Shown here: in pieces, positions 19,244 through 32,523 of the stretch
Layout of the letters: every line of letters begins with the position of its first letter
Position numbering within the stretch: position 1 is the first letter of the stretch
NCBI RefSeq assembly: GCF_036898095.1
Contig: NC_090746.1
Span: forward strand, 112,759,698 to 112,823,697
Direction of reading: 5' to 3'
DNA from: Palaemon carinicauda
Lineage: Eukaryota; Arthropoda; Malacostraca; Decapoda; Palaemonidae
Length of the DNA: 64,000 bases
The notes under the pieces: generated by a model
What the model was told of the DNA's origin: nothing
The model's input: only the letters and a program-made list of their open reading frames with translations
The model's database searches: none
Program-made: the position numbers and the translations under genes

Positions 19244-21050
19244 CAGTAGTGAATGTAGTAATTGTTTATCCTGTAAATTGATTTCTAGACAGGAGAAATT
19301 TTCGCTTGATATTGCAATGTCTCCAATAAAAATTATTGTATTATGCTTCCAAAAAATTAGTTTTAGAATGCTAAATTGATTTTAAAGACTTTCATAGGCC
19401 TTTAGATATTAATAGATAGGAACATTTTGGAATACATAAGGATACTTTACTGAAAAATATTTCCCAAGTCATTCAGATTCAAGGGGATGTGCCATCTCAG
19501 TCTTTAGTTCGCAACCCGCTTGCCCTTCATTCATAAAAGTTTTTACTTTTCCTTTTCCGCCCGTATTTGTGGCTAAGAACGGTTGGCATTGACATTTAAA
19601 CTAGAATTTTGAATATATACCGTAAAATCTTTGCTGTGTTGCTAATTCAATCTTTATTACAAGAGCTATAATTTGCTTGATAATTACTGAGGCCCTATGA
19701 CAAAATTGGAGATGGTTATCATCGAGTAGAGATAACGGGATTATTTTGTTGAACTTAAATGCTCATCCACATAATGGTAGATTTTGGAAAAATAATAGCT
19801 GTAATTAGAGAGTCGCTGTCTTATGATTGTTTGAAGGATTCGTTAGAAAGAATCCTTATACCACCATTTGTCCGGCTCGAAGTTATACTATTTAGATACT
19901 ATAGATCATTATGTTCTGTAGTCCTCCATATACCACAAGTTTTCCAATTAATATGCTCATTACGAAAGTACTCTGTAGGGTAATTTACCCGTTTGCTTTA
20001 AAATCAACCAAGATATTTTCGTTAACTGGAATAATTATAGAGGAATGTGATTGAAATTGTATAAAAAGGTGAATAAAATAGTGCCCAAAATGCCTTATTT
20101 TCTAATCCAGCTAAGGAATATCTCGTCTTGGCTTCACGCAAATTTCGAAAAGTTCCAGGTTGGAATGGTCAAGTGAAAGTGTTTCTTGCTGCCGCTAAGG
20201 AGAGATTTCTTTTCTGGAGGAATAGTGAGAAACTAGGAACTAAAATTGACGGCCTTAGATGAATAACGGCGAACAAGGCAATTTATCTTAAAAATACCGA
20301 GGATGTTTAATAAACGAATGAATAAAGAATGAATGAAAGGAACACAAATAGGAACTTGATCATGGAGACTTACGCCTATTCAAATCACGATTATTAGAAG
20401 TCAACCTAATCAAGCTACGTAATTTTCTGAAGATAAAGCTGATAGTAATTACATAATCACTGATAACTTACAGCCAAGGTATTAGTGTAGGAAATCATTT
20501 TGTGCTCATGCCCCCTGCGCTTATAATTTTTTTGGAAAATTAGAGAATATATTATTATTTCTTACTTTCATTACAAACTCTTGGAAAATTATGTCGTTCT
20601 GAGGACAAGATACTTTTTTATATGATTTATCAATAAAGCAAATTTCTCAAAGTTTTTGCTAGAATGTAATGGTGGTCTCATTTACTGCAATACTAATCCT
20701 TTTAGATTCAATAAACTAAATTCTGATTGTATTCAAAGTGCTATGCAGTCATCAGTATTTACTGTTTTCATCACAGATTATTTATTATGCGAAGTTAATA
20801 GTTAACTTTGGTTACCAATCAACCTTAGAACAACAACAGCTATTTATTCGGTTGCTACTAGCTACTACAAATGAACTAATAATGAATTTGGTTAGATATA
20901 TTTCATGGAACATTAACGGTTATCAAATTAGATTGAGGCAATTATACAATATTTTACAAGTTGTATCAAAAACTTTTGAACCTCTTTCCACATCCTCTAA
21001 AATACAAATGACTTCCTTATTTCCTCAAATTCTTCAGTGTCGGACTGCCC
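19241..21050. other. Intron sequence, nothing recognised
   Basis: AT-rich. The open stretch at 20738-21256 has no family resemblance and ends in translated microsatellite, so it is not called as a gene. Confidence 0.4.
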
Positions 21051-21065
21051 GGGGGATGAGTACCC

Positions 21066-21144
21066 CGCCATCCCCCCCCCCCCCCCCCACCAACCCATCC
21101 ATTGAAAGTGTTATTGGGCTCCTCAAAAGAATAGTAAAAATAAT

Positions 21145-21212
<68 letters not shown>
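21066..21212. repeat. Poly-C, (TA)n and (TG)n microsatellites
   Basis: A poly-C run near 21070-21088, then (AT)n at about 21147-21179, then (GT)n at 21180-21212. Confidence 0.9.
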
Positions 21213-21219
<7 letters not shown>

Positions 21220-21880
21220 TTTGTGTATTTGTAGTGAATACTCGAGGGACAAATGATACCACAGTATGAAATATGGCAACTCGATTTGTAGTATTTTTAA
21301 GCGTTCGCTGAGGTTTGACAAGTCTCCGCCCATTTCCTTGAAGGTAGTAAGAAGACCAACTCTTTCTTTGTTTTGTCACGGTAACACTAGAGACCTCTGA
21401 CGAACGATTCCCTTTGAGTGTCGGCGAACTTTTGAATCTAAGTGTACAGTAATACGATTTAAGTTGGGAGCATTTATTTCAGTAAGCAGAGGGATATTCA
21501 GATCCAAACAACCCACTTGGTCTCCTGCCTTACAATCTAGTGGTCTTATAGAGTGACTTCTTTAAACTGAAGTGAATGCAGGAGACATGCTGAGGACTCA
21601 CTAGCATCTACATTTACCCCCCCTTGAATTAAATCTCTGATGGTTAGTGGCTGAGCTAGCAAGCAAACGAAACCCACTACCAAACGAAACAAATGACCAA
21701 GTTTAATTGAAACCTCATTCGCCAACAAGTTTTAAGTGAATCAAACAATAGGCCATGCCATGCACCTATGTAATACGATTTAAGTTGGGAGCATTTATTT
21801 CAGCAAGCGAAGGGATATTCAGAACCAAACAACCCACTTGGTCTCCTGCCTCACAATCTAGTGGTCTTATAGTGTGACTA
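21200..21880. repeat. Rearranged X/Y repeat with 100-bp direct repeats Z
   Basis: The inverted Y segment (21200-21445) is followed by Z (21448-21550), X (21551-21770) and a second Z (about 21772-21880). The two Z copies differ at only a few positions and directly flank X. Non-coding. Confidence 0.6.
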
Positions 21881-22740
21881 AGATTGCGGCCAGCAAGTTT
21901 TTACCAGCAGAAGGATCTAAAGTAATTAAAGAATTCTAAGTTCTATGAGAGGCTTTTGAAACTGTAATGCGCAGCAAACTTTCAGAACCCTTACGGAAAG
22001 AAACACTATTTACACAAGACTCAACTTAGGGGGATAGGTAGTGTTGGTAAAGGGGCAGGTAGGACCAGTTAGAGTTTTAAGAGAGGACTTACTGGACATA
22101 TGAAGCTCACCACTATTGAAAGTTGGCTGATTATGTGAATTGTCTAAAATCAACTAGCCTAGCCTTCCCTACCTTTTCACTGTTAACTTTCCGGCAGCCA
22201 ATAAACATACTTTCCTATGAAAGATATTGTGAGGGGAACTCACTTTCACAAAGGTCATTTAAACTACAGAATTGCCCAACATGATATACCACGGGAATGC
22301 GAATAATACACTTTCCCAAACAATTTCTGTGCACACTCCACACAGTAACTGCTAATAAAACCAAGAGAAAACATCTTAACACACAATAACAAGCGAACAA
22401 TCTGGAGGTCAGATCAATACCAACATGACTGAGAAACTGTAAACACAAAGAGACTGGTGTGTCAGTTACCAGTTACAGCTAAAATGTTCCTTCCTTTGAT
22501 TAAGGGCATGTGTTTACTGAAGGGAATATAAAAACAGGAAAAAAAATTAAATTTCAAGGTAAAGGTAAATTAAACCAAGTTTCTAGAGAAGAACCAATAT
22601 GAACATTAGGGAGGTTCATAAAAATGATTAAATATTAATTAAAAACAGATAACAAGCCACTTGGCAAATATTTCATATCACCTCTGTCAACTAAATTGAA
22701 AATAAACAAACAGGAAGTAAAATGCAAAACTAGATGAAAG
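21881..22740. other. Intron sequence, nothing recognised
   Basis: No repeat or exon was recognised. Confidence 0.35.
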
Positions 22741-22849
22741 TATAAGACTTGGAAAGACACCCAGGGCAGGAAAGAAATTAGATAAAGAATAAACTATAAA
22801 AGAGAAATAAGAAAATACAATCAATATATCAGGATAAACAACATGTTAA

Positions 22850-23015
22850 ACAGATACGTTACGTGTAAACTACGAAACAAGATTTATGTCAACTTGCTCA
22901 ACAAAATGAGTTGACTACTTAATCAGGAAGGTCATTCCACAATATTGTCACACCCAGAATAAAACGTCTGGAATACTGTGTAGCACCGAGTCTCATGAAA
23001 GAAAAGGCTGGGAAT
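22850..23015 (-). mobile_element. Degraded LINE 3' fragment
   Basis: Resembles the C-terminal RT region at 40684-40900: the minus-strand translation keeps a GMTFLIK / QYCG-like block equivalent to LWNDLPNRVVES. Many substitutions and stops. Confidence 0.45.
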
Positions 23016-23059
23016 ATGGAGGAAGATTATATTATAAATGAGGAATTACTGAAGAAGTA

Positions 23060-23330
23060 GTGAGTAGAGGGTTGAGAAAATGCCGAGAACTCAAAGATTA
23101 CTGAAATGGTTTGAGTATGTGATGAGAATGGAATAGGATGATAAGTTGGTCTGAAAACAGTGGACATAGAAGTAACAAGAAGAGGACCTGTAGGAATCTT
23201 AGAAAAAAATCATGGAAAAGGGGATTGATAACGACCGAGACCTGAAGGGAGTTCAGGAAGGCAAGAATACAAAATGGAAGAGTGGAGAGAACTTACATCA
23301 GGTATAAGAACATAAAGATAAAAATAACAA
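23060..23330 (+). mobile_element. Degraded LINE RT C-terminal fragment
   Basis: The plus-strand translation has the pattern LKWFEYVMRME, EVTRRGPVG, KNHGKGID and a DRD..GVQE.KNTKW region. This matches the common C-terminus of non-LTR reverse transcriptases (RWFGHVMRM, RPRGRP, W). Stops interrupt it. Confidence 0.5.
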
Positions 23331-23605
23331 TAACGTTATACATAGAGGATTGAAGAAAAGTAGGTTTAAACAATTATTGCTTAAGGTTGTGGAATGAGCC
23401 AAGTCTAAGTGAAGAAAGCTTGTCAACCAAATAAGCTAAAATAATTGAGGCCTTTAGATTCCTGGAAGTCTGGACTAATAGTGCGGCTAACCAACAAGCA
23501 AAGGATTTACTTTATTTTCATCAAGATGTTAGTGTCTTAATACTAGTGAAGAACATGAATATGGGCTAATATAAAAGTAAAGTTTGTTGCCAAACCATGA
23601 TAATC

Positions 23606-23911
23606 TTAACCCTTTTACCCCCAGGCTATTTGGAAATTTCCAACCCTTAACCCCCAGGGGGTAATTTTTTCCCAGCACATTTTGCAGTATATTTTTTTAA
23701 ATTGCTCTAATAGCCTTAATTTTTGTCTTAGAGAGGTCAGGTTAGTCTGATTCTCTTGGAAAATGCCTGAATTTTCTCAAAAAAATTATCAAAAATATGA
23801 AAAAAAAATTTTTATAGCATTTTTTGCAAGGACGTACCGGTACGTCCATGGGGGTAAAGGGATGGCTTTTGTGAAACGTACCAGTACGTCCTTTGGGGGT
23901 AAAAGGGTTAA
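23606..23911 (-). mobile_element. TTAA-flanked MITE, copy M2
   Basis: Bounded by TTAA on both sides, ends CCCTTTTACCCCC. It lies opposite in orientation to M1, with the palindromic GGACGTACCGGTACGTCC block near its right end. Confidence 0.75.
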
Positions 23912-23999
23912 TACAATTTTTTTTTAAACTAACAGCACTTACATTTCTAGACCAACAAAAATTCATTATTCAAGAGAAAAAATTAAAACAAGTTTTTAC

Positions 24000-24170
24000 C
24001 TTTGGATCCATCATGAATTCAACAATTTTATCTTTTTCTCTCGCAGTTGACACATCAAAGGCAAATTCTCCGTCTTTGAAGTACTTGATAGTTGGATACC
24101 CTTTTATGGAGAACTCTGTGCCCAATTTAGTTTCTTTTGTAGTATCCACAGCAGCCAATTTCCCAGCTAT
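24000..24170 (-). CDS. PDIA5: PDIA5 exon: second half of second thioredoxin domain
   Basis: 171 bp, phase 0 at both ends, between AG (24171-24172) and GT (23998-23999). It encodes 57 residues including LAAVDTTKE, the cis-proline loop KGYPTIKYFKDGE, and the terminal helix VEFMMDPK. Confidence 0.95.
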
Positions 24171-24457
24171 CTAAAATCACAATTAAAAAAATAATTGAGA
24201 ATCCAAACTGAGATATTGTGAATAAGTATAGCCAAGAACTAAAAACAGATATTCGGAAATGCGTCAGAACAAGAAGTGATATCTTCAAAATGCCCCAAAT
24301 TACAATATTTAGCTTTCAGAGCTGGAACTATAAAGAGCATACAGTATATTTCAACATTGTGTTACAATAATAACAAAATGAAGATCAGAAATTAATGCCA
24401 CATATCAAAACAATATCACAGGACACATTGAGACTATAAATAACACTCCGCACTTAC
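24171..24457. other. Intron
   Basis: Short AT-rich intron splitting the second thioredoxin domain. Nothing else seen. Confidence 0.7.
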
Positions 24458-24562
24458 CCCTTTTTCCTTAAGCAGAGATGCAGCAGCAGTGTATTCAGGT
24501 TTCATTCTTTTACAATGGCCACACCAGGGAGCATAAAACATGACAAGCACCGAAGACTCACC
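24458..24562 (-). CDS. PDIA5: PDIA5 exon: second thioredoxin active site, CGHC
   Basis: 105 bp, phase 0 at both ends, between AG (24563-24564) and a GTAAGT donor (24456-24457). It encodes [20 protein letters not shown] and a short helix. CGHC is the canonical oxidising PDI site. Confidence 0.96.
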
Positions 24563-24688
24563 CTGCAAAATAATTTTTGAGATTATAAGCATTTAGCATT
24601 CAATATCTCTTAGGAAATAAAGTACAGGATAGGCCCCCAGTCTCCTTGTCTCGCCCCTTTCAGTTGCCTCTTACTACACACAAAGATA

Positions 24689-24866
24689 CATACATACATA
24701 CATATACCAAGGCACTTCCCCCAATTTTGGGGGTAGCCGACATCAACAAAGAAACAAAAACAAAAAGGGGACCTCTACTCTCTACGTTCCTCCCAGCCTA
24801 ACAAGGGACTCAACCGAGTTCAGCTGGTACTGCTAGGGTGTCACAGCCCACCCTCCCACATTATCC
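24689..24866 (-). mobile_element. LINE 3' tail insertion with 11-bp target duplication
   Basis: A 178-bp copy of tail family T, read on the minus strand and ending in a TACA microsatellite. It is flanked by a perfect direct repeat ACACAAAGATA at 24678-24688 and 24867-24877. The target duplication and severe 5' truncation are the marks of target-primed reverse transcription. Confidence 0.85.
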
Positions 24867-25268
24867 ACACAAAGATATGTTAGTGATATTCTAATTGTTA
24901 TGCCGCCACGGGCACAGGTTGGCTGTGGCAGCCTAGCAGTACTAACCAAACTCCGCTGAATTCCTCATCAGGTCAGGAGGAAGAAAAGTCCCCTTTTGTT
25001 CTTTCTTTATGATGTTGGCTACCCCCTAACATTGGGAGAAGTGCCTAGGTAGATAGATAGATAAGCACAAGTCCTTGACTGTTATCATTATCATAAAGTA
25101 CTTTAACAACATGGTTCACACAAAAGAAATGTTTCTGAATGAAAATTGAAAACTAAATGTGATAAATTTATTAGACAGCTTAGTGAGACAAGACCAAATG
25201 AACAAATTGACGCTGCTAAAAACCTAAAGACACAGAGTAAACAGTAAAGTATTATCTATTAAAAATAC

Positions 25269-25437
25269 CTTGATAAATTCATGAAAAGTTGCATCTGTAA
25301 GATGTATCACATCACTGGGAGTATCAGCCCAAATTTCTTCTTTAGGCTTTTCAGGGGCTTTGCCAGGGTTCTTCATGAATGAGACAATGCCTGCCTTGTT
25401 GTTTTCTCCTTCATACGTATATTTTGGTACGCCATCT
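25269..25437 (-). CDS. PDIA5: PDIA5 exon: end of first thioredoxin domain and linker
   Basis: 169 bp; its first base completes a Glu codon from the exon at 28747-28964. AG acceptor at 25438-25439, GT donor at 25267-25268. It encodes 56 residues with DGVPKYTYEGENN, IVSFMKNPGKAPEKPKEE and VIHLTDATFHEFIK, the start of the second domain. Confidence 0.95.
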
Positions 25438-25512
25438 CTGTAAACAGAAATGTTCATGTCATTTATAAAAGGATTTCCTACCATGGCATTTTTGCTAAGT
25501 AGACATGTTTTC

Positions 25513-27251
25513 TTAACCCTTTTGCTGCGGATATTCAAATAGGATGTTGCACAGCTCTGTGCACATTTTCACTAAAAATTCAAAATGCTCAAAATTTAAT
25601 GAAACTAACTTTTTTGTGTTCTATAACCTTTCTCTTGTTAGGATTTAACAATATTTTCACCTCAGTTTATCTCTTTTTGCCTTAAATTCTTTGATAAATA
25701 GGTAAAAATTAAGAAAAATCGCAAAAATTCCTTTCCAAAGATGATTTTATCAATTCCACTAATAATCCTTCACCCAATTTATCATTGACTCATACATTTA
25801 TTCTCCACATTAGTAACGCTTTTCATACACTTTATGGGTATATATGTCTCAAAACATGGAATGATACAAAGAGGGGGCTTTTCAGCAACTTGATCACAAA
25901 AATAAGTTGTTTGCTTTCCTATACATTCGCCTTTACCTTTCATCAAGCAATTCTTTGGCAAGATAGAGTATATAATACATTAGGGTTGGGGGTTTTTGTC
26001 AACATATTGAGCTGGAAAATGCCTTTCAGTTAGTTTAGATTCTATTGTATTAGAAAATGTACCCTTTCCTTGAGTTTTGCTCCGCTTATACCCTTCTAAT
26101 GTAGTGTTAATAATTCTTCCCTGAATTTTTTTTTTTTATCCAACTTAGCAGTGGGATCCTGAATGTTATATGTTTGAGTCTACTAATACGGCTTTAATGA
26201 TAAAATGCCAAATTGGCTGGTACCATTTCTGACTCTTTCTTTTGTAAGCATATGTTGAGCATAGCTGATCAAAATTATCAACTTCCCTCATATATTTATT
26301 GTATTCCACATAAACTCATGGCTTGTCTATTTATGTCACTTTTTTTTATGAAGTTTCACTTTATATGTAACTACTGTTTCTTTTAAAGATACTTGGCGAG
26401 AAGTAGAGGCCATATCACACATATAAAAGAAAAGAAATAAAAATAATTCTTCAACCCAGAGTTAAAGGGAAAAATTAAAAGGACAAAGTCAGCTGACTGA
26501 TAAAAGCAGAGCAATATCGAATGTTTTGCTAAAAGTATAATAATACCATAATTTACAATTATATATGAAATTTATGATACTGTGAAACAAGCATTTATAA
26601 ACAAATTATATCTTTATTAACAACTTGTATGACTAAATTATGCTGTTAAAAAATAAAGGGACCGATAGGCAACTAACAGACTGAACGTCAGCTGTCGAAT
26701 GTAAACAAAGCTTCGGATTTAAAACACGAAACTTCTTTTCTTGTGAATGTGTTTGTTATTTGACTATTATTCATTTAATTGAGTTAATTTCTATATTGAT
26801 GTCTGAAAACACCATTATCTGTCACATCCAATACTATGAAATACGTTTTTATTTGTGTAGTTGTCATGGCAACTGTTGAGCTCTAATGTAAACAAACTTT
26901 TACTTACGCTAAACGAACCTTGGAAAGCATGATATTACGATAACTCTATGAATAACACTGATTTATATCGAAAAAACATGCATATATATCATAATTTCAT
27001 GTTGACACAACGTAAAAATAACAAAAAATTACCAAAATCATATAGTAAATGAGAGAAGAAAGACGAGAGCTTCAGATCGTGGGCAGTTCATAAAATCGGC
27101 AACAGATGGCAGCATGTAGAGGCCAGATAAGTCGTCAACAAAAGGCGCTAAGCTTAAAATTTCTTACGCGGTGTGGAGTAAAGTCGTTCTCCGCAGTGAA
27201 AGGTTATGAATCTCAGTAAACTAAAGTCGTTCTCCGCAGTGAAAGGGTTAA
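25513..27251. mobile_element. 1.7-kb TTAA-flanked non-autonomous element
   Basis: TTAA lies at both ends. The left end reads TTAACCCTTTTGCTGCGG and the right end is the inverse of TTAACCCTTTCACTGCGG. A subterminal repeat containing GTTCTCCGCAGTGAAAGG occurs twice near the right end (about 27185-27210 and 27222-27247). No transposase was recognised. The ends are piggyBac-like and share CCCTTTT with the 305-bp MITEs, but the interior is unrelated. Confidence 0.65.
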
Positions 27252-27488
27252 TATAATCATTTTACATTTTTTTCATCAATAAAAACCTTAGAATCCTACA
27301 TTCACCTTTAACACAAGCCAGTAATTTTATTGCAAAGTAAATAATAGCCATATATTGTTGCTCAACAAGCTAACACATTTTTCTAGGACTATTCTATAAA
27401 GTTAGAGGGCAGACATTGCTATCAAGTGATAAGGGCATCATTAATATAGGGAATATTACTACCTCCAGAGGATCACTCAAAAGTTGGT

Positions 27489-27516
27489 GGTTTTTTTTTT
27501 TTTTTTTTTTTTTTTT
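27489..27516. repeat. Poly-T tract
   Basis: A run of about 27 T. Confidence 0.9.
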
Positions 27517-27799
27517 GAAGAACATGACAAATCGAGCAAAGCTTAGTAAAAGATGTTGATTGGCCGGGCTGGAGGAAGCCTCAGCAAACACATGAAAATT
27601 GATAAGCAAATTGCAATGAAGCCTAGGACTCAAAGGATAATGCAAAGAACCATTTTTGCTTGCTAGAGAGCCCTACAAGGCACACTGAATGCAGTAACCC
27701 AATCTACAAAGCAAACCCCCTTTACTTTTTCATCAAATAAAAAAGTAGAAATATGACTTGGATTCACTAATATGCTACACAATGAATATCTCACATATG

Positions 27800-28109
27800 T
27801 TAACACTTTTACCCCCAGGCTCTTTGGAAATCTCCAACCCTTAACCCCCAAGAGGTTATTTTTTCCACAGCACATTTTGCAGTATATTTTTTTTCAAATT
27901 GCTCTGACAGCCTTAATTTTTGTCATAGAGAGGTCAGGTTGGTCTCATTCTCTTGGAAAATGCCTGAATTTTTTCAAAATATTATCAAAAATATGAAAAA
28001 AAAAAATTTTATAGCATTTTTTTGCAAGGACGTACCGGTCCGTCCATGGGGGTAAAGGGATAAGTTTTGTGAAACGTACCAGTACGTCCTTTGGGGGTAA
28101 AAGGGTTAA
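27800..28109 (-). mobile_element. TTAA-flanked MITE, copy M3
   Basis: TTAA on both sides. The left end carries one substitution (CACTTTTACCCCC) and the right end is GGGGGTAAAAGGG. It has the same interior as M2. Confidence 0.75.
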
Positions 28110-28746
28110 GAAAGCCTTTACTGGTTAAACAAGGTTCATAAATGGTAGCTAAAAGAAGAGGTGGCTGTAGGTAGAAAAGAAAAGAATACTATGATTAGGG
28201 ACCATATTATTTCTTTGATTTCAGAGCTCATAACCCACCAATACATTCTATGATAGGCTATGAGTACCATTTACATGTAGAAAAAAGGTCAGACTTAAAG
28301 CACTAAGCTAGATGAAGAAGGGTTTGATCATGGAATGAAAATACCTATAACCTAATATATAAGAGAATAAAGATAATTTGACTAGTAAATGGTGCTAATC
28401 CAAGTGTGATGCGTGCAACACAAGGTACAGGGTGCAAAAGGTTATTTTGCAGTATTCTTTCAGCCCTTAGATGCACTGCTCATTGCCTGTCAATTCTTAT
28501 AAGGTCTTAATTATAGAATTCCAAGTATCTCTGCAAAGCAAGCTGTGGGGCATTACTAGCTAGGGCTGATCTGATCAACCACATCGCTACTTTATGCAGA
28601 TATATTGGTAATTAATTTGATAGGTGTTACTGGAATAGCAAAAACAAATAAGTCAAATGTTAATCTCCAAGAGCATTGGAGCTGAAATCATTAAAAAATT
28701 TAAGGAAAACAAAGAAATTTCAACTGGCAATTCTTAATTTACTTAC
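28110..28746. other. Intron sequence, nothing recognised
   Basis: AT-rich intron between M3 and the exon at 28747. Confidence 0.5.
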
Positions 28747-28964
28747 TCAAAGTATATAAGTGTTGGGAACCCAGTAATATTGTACTTAATCCTTGCTGCT
28801 GAATTCTCTGGTTTATTAACATCCATGGCAACCAAAGTGTGTGTATCTTTCAGTTCAGTGGCTGCTGAGGAGTAGTCTGGCTTCAGCCGTTTGCAAAATC
28901 CACACCAGGGAGCATAAAACATCATCATGAAAGCTCTTTCCTTCTTTAGTAGTTTTGTGAGAGC
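28747..28964 (-). CDS. PDIA5: PDIA5 exon: first thioredoxin domain, CGFC
   Basis: 218 bp, entered in phase 0 at AG (28965-28966) and left two bases into a Glu codon at GT (28745-28746). It encodes ALTKLLKKERAFMMMFYAPW then CGFC, a helix (KRLKPDYSSAATELK), LVAMDVNKPEN and the cis-proline loop ITGFPTLIYF. The active site is CGFC rather than CGHC, which in PDI-family proteins would be expected to shift redox potential. Confidence 0.95.
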
Positions 28965-30894
<1,930 letters not shown>

Positions 30895-31099
30895 ATTGAC
30901 ATCATTTATATGCACTACATCAACACCTTGCTCATCTTCATCCCAAGGAATGTCTCCGGATGGATCTCGTAAAAACGTTGCCATAGACTGAACCGTTTCT
31001 CTTCTGTCGTAATCTTTATGGAAATCACCATCTTTGTAATGCTTCAAAACATATGATGATGGCTCAACTTTATTCTTTTTACATAGCTTTTTCCCCTCT
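30895..31099 (-). CDS. PDIA5: PDIA5 exon: N-terminal domain, second part
   Basis: 205 bp; AG acceptor at 31100-31101, GTAAGT donor at 30893-30894. It encodes 68 residues with KKLCKKNKVEPSS, LKHYKDGDFHKDYDR, ATFLRDPSGDIPW and VVHINDVN. The KLCKK..V and HYKDG blocks are diagnostic of the PDIA5 non-catalytic N-terminal domain. A near-identical exon is at 50578-50782. Confidence 0.95.
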
Positions 31100-31291
31100 C
31101 TGAAAAAGTCAATAACATTAATTATAATCATAATTATAATAGCAACTAACTGATACAAACTATAAGACAAAATAAATATCATTGATCCTCTTTGGCAAAA
31201 AATTCTTCTTCAATTAGTCATGAAGCTTGAATTTCATGTTGAACAAAATTTCTACATGATATAATAATCTTTAAATAGAAGACTATCTTAC

Positions 31292-31437
31292 CCATTACAC
31301 TCGATATGAACAAGTGTCGCCGTTCCTCGAAGTTCACGCGACACTTCTGTGAATACATTATTTACCTCTTGTTTTACTTTGCCTTTCGAATACAAAACTA
31401 AAACGTTTGTTCGAGTCCTCAGGAGCTTCTTCCATTC
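31292..31437 (-). CDS. PDIA5: PDIA5 exon: N-terminal domain, first part
   Basis: 146 bp; AG acceptor at 31438-31439, GTAAGA donor at 31290-31291. It encodes EWKKLLRTRTNVLVLYSKGK and a helix, then LRGTATLVHIECNG. The motif KKLLRTR.NVLVLYSK is the strongest single match to PDIA5. A second copy is at 50976-51121. Confidence 0.96.
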
Positions 31438-31648
31438 CTGTAAAAATAGTCAAGTTATTGATAACTAGCCCAACCTTACAAAAATTTCCAACTATCATAA
31501 CCATTTTGATTTTTCCCTGACATACAAACTCACACTTCATATGTGCCTCATCAGCCACACACAAATGAAACTTGACCCTATAAATAATTACCATATTACA
31601 CATCCATCTATCTAACAAGGCACTGTATACTCTTCTTAATTTATACAA

Positions 31649-31955
31649 TTAACCCTTTTACCCCCAGGCTATTTGGAACTTTCCAACCCTTAACCCACAG
31701 GGGTTATTTTTTTTCAAGCACATTTTGCAGTATATTCTTTTAAAATTGCTCTAACAGCTTTAATTTTCGTCATAGAGAGGTCAGGTTGGTCCCATTCTCT
31801 TGGAAAATGCCTCAAGTTTCTCAACAAATTATAAAAAATATGCAAAAAAAATGTAAATAGCAGTTTTTTGCAAGGACGTACCAGTACGTCCATGGGGGTA
31901 AAGGGGTGAGTTTTGTGAAACGTACCAGTACGTCCTTTGGGGGTAAAAGGGTTAA
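31649..31955 (-). mobile_element. TTAA-flanked MITE, copy M4
   Basis: TTAA on both sides. It is also present at the equivalent place in the second copy (51333-51635), so it predates the separation of the two copies. Confidence 0.75.
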
Positions 31956-32451
31956 TTATCATACATCTTAAGTGTGCGATACAACTGTTTTTAACGACAA
32001 CAAATCACACTTAATAGGCTCTTAGTTACAACAAATTATCACTATAATATACTGTACTATTAATACTGTAGTTCAATCAATGGCCATTTAAATGCTTTTT
32101 AAACATATGGCAAAAATATTGTCTTCAGTACAGTGCAGTACTGTAGATCCCAAATAATATTCCTTTTAAGAAAACTTTAAATATTCATTTATGCAAAATT
32201 TAAATATTGTATAAGATTAATCAACAAAAGGTATACAGAAAAATATTTAGTATTGTACCACCAATCTGCTACAAAATGGACTTTAATCCACTATGAAAAT
32301 TTCAATGAATATAAGACTAAGCATATAAATTTTAATAATCATTTTGAAACCTGAATACTGGACAGTATAACAGGAAACATAAATAAAGAATATTAATAAT
32401 TCATATGCAAGGCTACCATTTTGCAATGAAGAAACATAATCAAATATTTAC
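31956..32451. other. Intron; empty site of MITE M7 at 32379-32382
   Basis: AT-rich intron. The sequence GAAACATAAATAAAG around 32375-32388 is uninterrupted here, while the second copy carries a MITE at this point. Confidence 0.8.
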
Positions 32452-32523
32452 CTTTGGATCAGATATAGTTTCCACATAGCTTTGTGACTTAGCTGCTAAG
32501 CTTACAACCACCACTCCACACAA
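32452..32523 (-). CDS. PDIA5: PDIA5 exon: signal peptide end and mature N-terminus
   Basis: 72 bp, phase 0 at both ends; AG acceptor at 32524-32525, GT donor at 32450-32451. It encodes LCGVVVVSLAAKSQSYVETI then SDPK: a hydrophobic stretch that would end a signal peptide, followed by the ISDPK motif of PDIA5. The start codon lies in an upstream exon I could not identify. A second copy is at 52442-52513. Confidence 0.9.

Noticed and set aside
20738..21256. 172-codon open frame
   Set aside because: No family resemblance, AT-rich composition, and the last third is translated microsatellite.
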